Shown: positions 5,978 through 12,691 of the stretch, piece after piece
Layout of the letters: every line of letters begins with the position of its first letter
Numbering within the stretch: position 1 is the stretch's first letter
NCBI GenBank assembly: GCA_002393095.1
Contig: DGII01000160.1
Location: 1 to 16,954 of the forward strand
Source of the DNA: Lachnospiraceae bacterium UBA3826
Lineage (GTDB): Bacteria; Bacillota; Clostridia; Lachnospirales; Lachnospiraceae
Direction: 5' to 3'
Length of the DNA stretch: 16,954 nucleotides
Made by a program: the position numbers and the translations under genes
Notes under the pieces: generated by a model
Databases searched by the model: none
What the model was told of the DNA's origin: nothing
Seen by the model: the letters and a program-made list of their open reading frames with translations, nothing else

Positions 5978-6988
5978 ATGAGAGCATTCAATGGTTTTCT
6001 TAAAGGCGTTAATCTCGGCGGCTGGCTGTCACAGTATGACAAGCCTGCTAAGGAGCACTTTGATACCTTTATAGTGAAGGCTGATATAGACAGGATAGCA
6101 GGCGCGGGCTTTGATCATGTGAGAGTTCCCGTAGACTATGAGGTCATAGAGGATGAAGAGGGGAATATCAGAGAAGACGGCTACGCATATATAACAGATT
6201 GTATATCATGGTGTAAGGATGCCGGACTTAAGATGATGATAGACCTGCACAAGGCCTTCGGCTATACCTTCGATCCTCTTGAGAAAGAGCTGGATAAGGA
6301 GGCATTCTTCCATGATGAGACCATGCAGCAGCGCTTCTATGATCTGTGGAACACCATATCATCAAGGTATGCAGGATACTCGGATATGCTCTCCTTCGAA
6401 CTGCTTAACGAGGTAGTATCACCGAATGTTGTGAATGAATGGAATGAGATATCGACCAAAGCTTCACGCATAATACGCGCCAATGCTCCCGATTCATACA
6501 TCGTGATAGGCGGGGTACGCTATAATAATGTGACCAGTGTTCCGCTCCTTGCTCCTCCCATAGATGATAAGATCGTGTATAATTTCCACTGCTATGAGCC
6601 CCTTGTATTCACGCATCAGAGAGCTTACTGGGTTGACAATATGCCAAGTGATCTTGTAATGGAATATCCTGATTCACTTGATGTATACAGAGAGAAGTCG
6701 GCTATGCTGTCCGAAGCCCTTGCTGACGCTATCAACGAGGGCTCCATCACAGGCATAGGACCTGAGCTTTTCGATACGCTCTTTAAGCCCGCTGTGGATA
6801 CTGCTGTTAAGATGAACGTACCCTTATACTGCGGCGAGTACGGAGTGATCAATCTCGCTCCGACCGACAGTGCCGGGAGGTGGTTTGCCGATATCCACAG
6901 CATATTCGATAAGTACGGCATCGGACATGCCGTATGGAATTATAAGGAGCTTGACTACGGAGATACGGTTGAGCGCATATTCTTCTGA
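5978..6988 (+). CDS. Glycoside hydrolase family 5 (cellulase-like), cytosolic
   Basis: A 336-residue TIM-barrel hydrolase. It starts with the GH5 signature FLKGVNLGGWL, and shows DHVRVPVDYE, IDLHKAFGY (H91), FELLNEV with the acid/base glutamate E145, NFHCYEP (H204, Y206), the nucleophile E287 in LYCGEYGV, and a late AVWNYKELD (W320). All catalytic positions are present. No signal peptide or carbohydrate-binding module is found, so it should work in the cytoplasm on imported oligosaccharides, perhaps beta-glucan fragments or a glycoside. I chose the ATG at 5978 because the sequence GGAGGAG (5968-5974) just upstream is a proper ribosome binding site that would otherwise be inside the gene. It diverges from the sigma factor; its stop abuts the rhaD stop. 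The precise GH5 subfamily and substrate cannot be told here. Confidence 0.88.
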   Translation: MRAFNGFLKGVNLGGWLSQYDKPAKEHFDTFIVKADIDRIAGAGFDHVRVPVDYEVIEDEEGNIREDGYAYITDCISWCKDAGLKMMIDLHKAFGYTFDPLEKELDKEAFFHDETMQQRFYDLWNTISSRYAGYSDMLSFELLNEVVSPNVVNEWNEISTKASRIIRANAPDSYIVIGGVRYNNVTSVPLLAPPIDDKIVYNFHCYEPLVFTHQRAYWVDNMPSDLVMEYPDSLDVYREKSAMLSEALADAINEGSITGIGPELFDTLFKPAVDTAVKMNVPLYCGEYGVINLAPTDSAGRWFADIHSIFDKYGIGHAVWNYKELDYGDTVERIFF

Positions 6989-7810
6989 TCAGTCAAGGAA
7001 CTTCTCCGGAAGCACCACTCCAAATTCATCAGCAAGCTTTCTAAGGTCTGCGGAAGACATGGTCTGCCTCTTCTCATCTGTCATTGAGAAGACCTTGACC
7101 AGTATCTCCGCAGACTTTTCTGCTGTATGCATAAGTCCGAAGGTCAGGTCGAAATCCTCGCCTGAGGCGAACATTCCGTGATGAGCCCATATCACAAGAT
7201 CATATTCCTGCATCTTATCAGAGGTGGCAATGGCTATCTCTCTTCCGCCCGGAACCATCCACGGCACCACACCTACTCCTGCGGGGAATACTATAGGACA
7301 CTCCGTCATCGTCGTCCATAATTCCCTTGTGAATACCTTATCCTCAAGAGGCAGTACGAAAGTAAGAGCAACTATACTGATGGGATGCGCGTGATATATG
7401 ACCCTGTGCCTGCCGCCTGTCAGCCTCTTCTTAATCTCATGGTTCATAAGGTGAGTAGGAAGCTCGGATGTCGGTCTCCCTCCATTCACAAGTCCCCAGA
7501 CTATCCGGTAGAGCCTGCCGGTATCATCTATCTCTATGATAGCAAGAGTATCCTCAGGAGCAAGTGCCACATTCCTGAAGTACTTACCGCTTCCGGTCAC
7601 GAGGAAGTATTCTCCCGCAAGCTCAGGAACCTCAGTACCTATCTCCTTCCACTCCGCCGGAGCGAAGCACTCTTTTATGCTCTTAACCTCCTCCTCCTTT
7701 ATACGGTAGCTTAGGTTTCCGCCGTTTCTCTCATGAAAACCCAAGTTCCATCCGTCATCGGCCATCCTTATGAATCCTTTTACGAATTCTGCATCTGTTA
7801 CTTTTCCCAT
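6989..7810 (-). CDS. rhaD: Rhamnulose-1-phosphate aldolase
   Basis: A 273-residue class II aldolase that cleaves L-rhamnulose 1-phosphate into dihydroxyacetone phosphate and L-lactaldehyde in the cytoplasm. It carries the family features: phosphate-binding RNGGN (28-32) and TGSGKYF (72-78), the catalytic glutamate E116 in SELPTH, and zinc ligands H140 and H142 in YHAHP plus H211 in WAHHG. These fall one residue from the E. coli RhaD positions (E117, H141, H143, H212), and the length is almost identical (274). It is the last gene of the rhaB-rhaA-rhaD unit, 58 bases after rhaA, with an AGGAAAGAG ribosome binding site. Its stop codon directly touches the convergent GH5 stop, so no dedicated terminator separates them. 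Confidence 0.95.
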   Translation of the reverse strand: MGKVTDAEFVKGFIRMADDGWNLGFHERNGGNLSYRIKEEEVKSIKECFAPAEWKEIGTEVPELAGEYFLVTGSGKYFRNVALAPEDTLAIIEIDDTGRLYRIVWGLVNGGRPTSELPTHLMNHEIKKRLTGGRHRVIYHAHPISIVALTFVLPLEDKVFTRELWTTMTECPIVFPAGVGVVPWMVPGGREIAIATSDKMQEYDLVIWAHHGMFASGEDFDLTFGLMHTAEKSAEILVKVFSMTDEKRQTMSSADLRKLADEFGVVLPEKFLD

Positions 7811-7834
7811 ATCTTTATTCTTCTCTTTCCTTAA

Positions 7835-7861
7835 TGTATTATATGTATTATTTGTATTGTA
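7835..7861. repeat. Short A/T-rich 9-bp tandem repeat between rhaA and rhaD
   Basis: Three imperfect copies of TGTATTATA (7835-7843, 7844-7852, 7853-7861), followed by a more degenerate fourth running into the rhaA stop. It fills most of the 58-base spacer. It may loosen or tune translation of rhaD, or just reflect relaxed spacer sequence. Confidence 0.5.
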
Positions 7862-7868
7862 TATATTA

Positions 7869-9119
7869 TTATTTTCTGTTACTCAGCGTTTCTTTTTCAT
7901 AGGCAAGCACATCCTCGAACCATTCAAGCTCACCCTTCACACCGCATCTTCTTAAGTACTCATCCCATACGGCACCCACAGGGAGCAGCTTAAGTCCCTC
8001 CTGACACGCCATAAGCTCTGAGAATCTGCCTGCATTCTGAAGCTCCTTAAGTTTGTCATGCGGCATGAGCATGGCATTAAGCAGTGCCTTCTGCCAATTC
8101 CTGAAGCCTGTCGCCCACGCACCTATCCTGTTGATAGAGGCATCGAAGTAGTCAAGTGCCATATATACCCTGTCAAGTGCATCACTGCGCACTATCTCCT
8201 TGGCCATCTCCTTAGTCTCATCATCGAATAGCACTACATGGTCGGAATCCCATCTGACGGGTCTGGTTATATGAAGAGCTATCTCATCGAAGAAGCACAG
8301 AAGCGCCGGTATCTTGTCCGATACAACCTCTGTAGGATGATAGTGTCCGTTGTCCATAAGCGGGATACACCTGTCATGTGTTGCGGCGAAGCTTAGAGCG
8401 AATTCACTTGAGCCTGCCGTGAAGGACTCCACTCCTATACCGAATACCTTAGACTCTACACAGGGCTTAACCTTATCAAAATCATAGCTTTCCGTGAATA
8501 TCTGCTCAAGCGAATCCTTATATCTGAGTCTCGGTCCCATTCTGTCCGCCGGGATATCCTTATATCCGTCTCCGATCCAGAAGTTGATCACACAGGTCTG
8601 TCCCGTCTCCCTTGCAAAATAGTTCGCTATCCTTATACACGCCTTACCGTGCTCGATCCAGAATCTACGAACATTCTCATCCGGACTCGTAAGCGTCAGT
8701 CCGTCCTTGACCATAGGATGTGAGAAGAAGGTAGGATTAAAGTCGATCCCCACTCCGTACTCCTTGGCAAGCTCTACCCACCTCTTAAAGTGCCTGGGCT
8801 CTATCTTATCCCTGTCGGCGAACTCGCCTTCGTCAAAAATAGCATAGCTTGCATGTACGTTCAGCTTCTTCGTGCCGGGAGTGATCTCGAATACCTTCCT
8901 TATATCCTCGAAAAGCTCTTCGGGATTACGTGCCCTTCCGAGGTAATTGCCTGTGGTCTGGATACCTCCGGTCAGGGGCCCCTTCTGGTCGAAGCCTGTC
9001 ACATCATCTCCCTGCCAGCAGTGAAGCGATACGGGGATACTTTTAAGCTTATCAAGCACCTTCTCCGTGTCCACGCCAAGCCCTGCGTATTGTTCCTTGG
9101 CAATTTCATAAGCATTCAT
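7869..9119 (-). CDS. rhaA: L-rhamnose isomerase
   Basis: A 416-residue enzyme (E. coli RhaA is 419) that converts L-rhamnose to L-rhamnulose using divalent metal. Family signatures include PVSLHCWQGDDVTGFD (29-44), GGIQTTGNY, HASYAIFD, DFNPTFFSHP (126-135), FWIGDGYKDIP, the metal-site segments VESFTAGSSE (E231) and LMDNGHYHPTE (D256, H259 or H261), and ITRPVRWDSDHVV (D291, D293, H294). Nothing appears truncated or replaced. The ATG is preceded by GAAAGGAAGAG. It is second in the rhamnose unit, 83 bases after rhaB and 58 before rhaD, the same gene order as the E. coli rhaBAD operon. Confidence 0.96.
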   Translation of the reverse strand: MNAYEIAKEQYAGLGVDTEKVLDKLKSIPVSLHCWQGDDVTGFDQKGPLTGGIQTTGNYLGRARNPEELFEDIRKVFEITPGTKKLNVHASYAIFDEGEFADRDKIEPRHFKRWVELAKEYGVGIDFNPTFFSHPMVKDGLTLTSPDENVRRFWIEHGKACIRIANYFARETGQTCVINFWIGDGYKDIPADRMGPRLRYKDSLEQIFTESYDFDKVKPCVESKVFGIGVESFTAGSSEFALSFAATHDRCIPLMDNGHYHPTEVVSDKIPALLCFFDEIALHITRPVRWDSDHVVLFDDETKEMAKEIVRSDALDRVYMALDYFDASINRIGAWATGFRNWQKALLNAMLMPHDKLKELQNAGRFSELMACQEGLKLLPVGAVWDEYLRRCGVKGELEWFEDVLAYEKETLSNRK

Positions 9120-9202
9120 AGTTTTCTCTTCCTTTCATTTATTCCTTTATTGCTGCATTTATGACTGATAACGCAATTACTGCGATTTTTTTCACACCGG
9201 CA

Positions 9203-10603
9203 TCACGGCTCATATATCCTTATGTTGGCAGACCTGCCTATCAGAGCTCTTCCGGAATTCAGGTCCTCAACCCTTCCGGCTGCGATAAGCATCGTGAGTA
9301 TATTGCCAAGGGCAGTTCCCTCCGACGGGCCTGCCAGGACCCTCTTACCTGTCTTCTTAGCCGTCACTTCATTAAGATACTCCGCATTGGAGCCTCCGCC
9401 GATTATATTGATGCTGTCATATCTTATACCCGTCATCTCTTCGATCTCTTCCGCCGTCCTCTTATAGCATTCGGCTAAGGAGTTGTATATGACTCTTGCG
9501 TAATCCCCGACGGTTACGGGCAGCTCCAGGGAATTGTCCGCAATATAAGCATCTATCTCATCCTTCATTGAATCGGGGGCTAAGAATCTCTCGTCATTGG
9601 CATCCACTATACTTTCTACAGTACTTTGCTCAGCCAGCCTCACCATCTGTGAATAACTCATATCCGGCGCGATCTCCTCACGTACCGACTGCAACATCCA
9701 CAACCCCATTATGTTCTTGAGATATCTGAAGCGGTACTCATATCCGCCCTCGTTGGTGAAATTATACTCTCTGCTTCTGTCACTGCATATGGGCGACTTA
9801 AGCTCTGTGCCCATAAGCGACCATGTTCCGGAGCTTATATACAGAACATTCTCTGTAAGAGCAGGTACGGACATTATTGCCGAGGCTGTATCATGGCTTG
9901 CCGCCAGTACTACCTTGGGGCTATAGCCAATCCTGTCCGCTATCTCAGCCGTCACATTACCAAGTATCCTGCCCGGAGCCTCTATCGGCAGCAGAAGCCT
10001 TGAGGGTATCCCAAGCCTCTCTGTAAGCTCCGTATCCCAAGTCCCCGATGCGGCATTGACCATGCCCGTAGTCGTTGCATTGGTATATTCCTGTGTCTTA
10101 ATTCCCGTTAAGAGATAATTGTAATAGTCAGGCAACATAAGCATGCACTCTGCCCTGTCTATATACTCCGGTCTGTCCTTAATGAGCGACAGAAGCTGAT
10201 ATACCGTGTTGAACTTCTGCTTCTGTATCCCCGTATGCTCATACATATGCGTAAAGGGCAGTACCTTCTCCGCTTCCTCTATGATCCCGTCCGTCCTTGA
10301 ATCTCTGTAGGATACGGCATTGCCTATCATTCTGCCTTCCTTATCAAGCAGGACGAAATCAACTCCCCATGTGTCTATCGCCACATATTCCGGTTCCTTC
10401 CCGATCTCCCTGCACCTCTTAAGTCCGGTTACGATATTTTCAAAAAAGCCGTCGATATCCCACACCTTTTCATTATCTTTTTCCGTAAAACCTGTCTTGA
10501 ATCTGTGAACCTCCTCGGTTATAAGCCTGTTATCCTCCATGTGTCCCAGAATACAGCAGGCTGACGATGCACCGAAATCAATCGCCAGACAGTAACCCTC
10601 CAT
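9203..10603 (-). CDS. rhaB: Rhamnulokinase
   Basis: A 466-residue sugar kinase of the FGGY/hexokinase-actin fold that phosphorylates L-rhamnulose with ATP. The N-terminal phosphate-1 motif is AIDFGASSACCILG (7-20), with Ala-Cys-Cys where many RhaB proteins have Gly-Arg. The substrate region AIDTWGVDF (75-83), the catalytic aspartate D238 in ASHDTASA, the SSGTWS loop (257-262) and the C-terminal adenosine motif with IIGGGSNAEYLN follow in order. It is slightly shorter than E. coli RhaB (489). An excellent ribosome binding site (AAGGAGG) lies 7 bases before the ATG. It is first in the rhaBAD unit, with about 250 bases of divergent control region between it and the oxidoreductase/formate dehydrogenase unit. 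Confidence 0.95.
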   Translation of the reverse strand: MEGYCLAIDFGASSACCILGHMEDNRLITEEVHRFKTGFTEKDNEKVWDIDGFFENIVTGLKRCREIGKEPEYVAIDTWGVDFVLLDKEGRMIGNAVSYRDSRTDGIIEEAEKVLPFTHMYEHTGIQKQKFNTVYQLLSLIKDRPEYIDRAECMLMLPDYYNYLLTGIKTQEYTNATTTGMVNAASGTWDTELTERLGIPSRLLLPIEAPGRILGNVTAEIADRIGYSPKVVLAASHDTASAIMSVPALTENVLYISSGTWSLMGTELKSPICSDRSREYNFTNEGGYEYRFRYLKNIMGLWMLQSVREEIAPDMSYSQMVRLAEQSTVESIVDANDERFLAPDSMKDEIDAYIADNSLELPVTVGDYARVIYNSLAECYKRTAEEIEEMTGIRYDSINIIGGGSNAEYLNEVTAKKTGKRVLAGPSEGTALGNILTMLIAAGRVEDLNSGRALIGRSANIRIYEP

Positions 10604-10705
10604 TGCTTTACCTCCTTACACCATTATGCAATACCTTTCATCAGAGCCTCACGCCCGATGTTATTATCGATTATCGCCCCGTCATATTCGGTCTTCTCCC
10701 GTTTA

Positions 10706-10733
10706 AGTATATCATACGGAAGCCGGTTCGTAA
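10706..10733 (-). promoter_or_regulatory. Candidate promoter of the rhaBAD operon
   Basis: On the minus strand TTACGA (10733-10728) and TATACT (10711-10706) are spaced by 16 bases and lie about 100 bases upstream of the rhaB ATG. The -10 element is close to consensus, the -35 weak, as expected for an activator-dependent sugar promoter. A short inverted repeat CCGT-N13-ACGG (10699-10719) covers the -10 and could be an operator, but its arms are only 4 bases. Confidence 0.35.
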
Positions 10734-10778
10734 TCCATCTGTGTACTTAAAAAAATACAATTATTATTGAGTATGGTA

Positions 10779-10806
10779 TTGAAATATCATATCCATCTAT
10801 TATATG
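10779..10806 (+). promoter_or_regulatory. Candidate promoter of the oxidoreductase/formate dehydrogenase/AraC operon
   Basis: TTGAAA (10779-10784) and TATATG (10801-10806) with 16 bases between, 52 bases before the ATG at 10859. The -35 matches sigma-A well, the -10 only moderately. The surrounding stretch 10750-10840 is markedly A/T-rich compared with its flanks. Confidence 0.35.
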
Positions 10807-10858
10807 TTAAAAATGATAGGTATAGTGAAGTTGTTGTTTTGGTATGGGGGTTATTTCT

Positions 10859-12691
10859 ATGTATTATCAACCAACTGTTTCCAGAAATGAAATGAATGAA
10901 AAGACAATGAGATTCCTTGACCGCTTTGTTAAGAGAGTTAAAGGCAATCCACCCGGAGTGTGCCCCATTGCGGTTCAGTTATCCTTCCTGCAGAGCGCAA
11001 GAAGCCAGACCTGCGGTAAATGTGTTCCCTGCCGGGACGGTCTTGCACAGGTCGAATCCATGATGAAGAATATCTTGGACGGCAAGGCAGGCATGAGTAC
11101 TCTTAATGATATGGTAGAGCTGTGCCACACCATAGAGGATACTGCGGATTGCGCCATCGGATATGAGGCAGCAAGGATCGTCTTAGAAAGCGTTGACCTT
11201 TTTAAAGATGAATACTTAAGCCATATCAATCAGCACAGGTGTCTGCCGGAGGTAGGCCAGAAGATACCCTGTGTGTCATACTGTCCGGCACATGTGGATA
11301 TACCCAATTATATCGCGCTTATAGGCGAGCACAGATATGCGGATGCCATCAACTGTATCAGACTTGACAATCCTTTCCCCACAGCCTGCGCGTTCATATG
11401 CGAGCATCCCTGTGAGGAGAAGTGCAGACGCGATATCCTTGACAGTCCCATCAATATAAGAGGACTTAAGAAATTCGCCGTGGATCAGATATCTGCGGAT
11501 CAGGTGAAGGTGCCTGAATGCAATGTCACTACCGGCAAGAGGATCGCCGTTATAGGCGGCGGCCCGTCAGGACTTACTACAGCCTACTATCTCTCACTTA
11601 TGGGACATAAGGTCGTGATATTCGAAGAGAAGGAGAAGCTCGGCGGAATGTTAAGATACGGCATTCCCAATTACAGACTTCCCAAGGACAGACTTGATCA
11701 GGATATAAGCGCCATACTCTCCACCGGCAATATCGAGGTCAGATGCAATGTGAATATCCCCGATGATGTCACAATGGAGGAAATAGACAGAGATTATGAC
11801 GCTGTATACTTCTCCATCGGGGCGCAGCACGGACGTAAGGTGGAAGTACCGGGCTCTCACGCCGATGGCGTATATTCGGCAGTAGATGTACTTAACGAGA
11901 TCGGACGCGGCAATATCCCCGACTACACCGGCAAAAGGGTAGTGGTCGTCGGCGGCGGCAATGTGGCAATGGATGCGAGCAGAAGCGCCATACGCTGCAA
12001 TGCGGATGAGGTCACTGTAATCTACAGAAGAAGACAGGTAGATATGACTGCTCTCCCAAGTGAGATTCAGGGAGCGATAGAGGAGGGCGTTGAACTGCTT
12101 ACACTCAATGCTCCAAGGGCAGTGGAGGTCGATGATGCCAATAAGGTTATAGGCTTTAGGATGCAGCCTCAGATAATATCCGCCTACAGAGCAGGCAAGC
12201 CCACCGTAACGGATGCCGACGAGGATACCCGTATACATCCGTGTGATATCATACTGATGGCTGTCGGTCAGGAGATTTATTCAGAGCCCTTCGCAGAATA
12301 TGATGTTAATCCCAAGCGTAAGTCCTTCGATACAGAGCCCACGACAAGGCTTAAGACACATAAGAAGTATTTTGCCGGAGGTGACTGCGTATTCGGTCCG
12401 TCTACCGTCATCAAGGCAATAGGAGCAGGCAAGGTGGCTGCGATCAATATAGATGATTATCTTGGCTACCATCATAAGATCCTCAGCTCGATAGACTATC
12501 CGACTCCCAAGGATAATGACAGGACGCATATCGGCCGCGTACATCTGACAGACCGTTCGGCAAGGGAACGCAAGCATAACTTTGAGCCCGTAGAGAACGG
12601 TATGTCATACGACGAGGCAATGCAGGAATGCAGGAAGTGCTTAAGATGCGATCATTACGGATGCGGTGTCGTGGAAGGAGGCAGGATATGA
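10859..12691 (+). CDS. NuoF C-terminal domain / GltD-like FAD-NAD(P) oxidoreductase fusion, electron-transfer partner of formate dehydrogenase
   Basis: A 610-residue iron-sulfur flavoprotein. Residues 1-120 match only the 4Fe-4S end domain of NuoF-type subunits: CGKCVPC (52-58) and the distant C98 ligate the cluster. Residues 130-220 are a GltD/dihydropyrimidine dehydrogenase-type Fer4_20 domain with Cys at 138, 142, 177, 181, 185 and 189. Then come the FAD motif VIGGGPSG (231-238), the NAD(P) motif VVVVGGGNVAMD (361-372), YFAGGD (504-509) and an extra C-terminal cluster CRKCLRC (591-597) plus C602. The FMN/NADH-binding part of true NuoF is missing, so pyridine nucleotide presumably binds the GltD-like module. 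I chose the ATG at 10859, preceded by GGGGG at 8 bases; the upstream ATG at 10844 has no ribosome binding site. Its end overlaps the formate dehydrogenase start (ATGA), indicating a stoichiometric complex. Confidence 0.85.
   Translation: MYYQPTVSRNEMNEKTMRFLDRFVKRVKGNPPGVCPIAVQLSFLQSARSQTCGKCVPCRDGLAQVESMMKNILDGKAGMSTLNDMVELCHTIEDTADCAIGYEAARIVLESVDLFKDEYLSHINQHRCLPEVGQKIPCVSYCPAHVDIPNYIALIGEHRYADAINCIRLDNPFPTACAFICEHPCEEKCRRDILDSPINIRGLKKFAVDQISADQVKVPECNVTTGKRIAVIGGGPSGLTTAYYLSLMGHKVVIFEEKEKLGGMLRYGIPNYRLPKDRLDQDISAILSTGNIEVRCNVNIPDDVTMEEIDRDYDAVYFSIGAQHGRKVEVPGSHADGVYSAVDVLNEIGRGNIPDYTGKRVVVVGGGNVAMDASRSAIRCNADEVTVIYRRRQVDMTALPSEIQGAIEEGVELLTLNAPRAVEVDDANKVIGFRMQPQIISAYRAGKPTVTDADEDTRIHPCDIILMAVGQEIYSEPFAEYDVNPKRKSFDTEPTTRLKTHKKYFAGGDCVFGPSTVIKAIGAGKVAAINIDDYLGYHHKILSSIDYPTPKDNDRTHIGRVHLTDRSARERKHNFEPVENGMSYDEAMQECRKCLRCDHYGCGVVEGGRI

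Noticed and set aside
10844..10858. ATG at 10844 as start of the fusion oxidoreductase
   Set aside because: No ribosome binding site precedes it, whereas the GGGGG after it is well placed for the ATG at 10859.
11651..12238. Long minus-strand frame opposite the oxidoreductase gene
   Set aside because: It is antisense to a conserved FAD/NAD(P) domain and shows no domain or ribosome binding site.
12628..12687. ATG at 12628 as start of the formate dehydrogenase
   Set aside because: It adds a basic peptide translated from the partner gene in another frame; the ATG at 12688 has GGAGG and an ATGA overlap, and the 2Fe-2S domain begins right after it.
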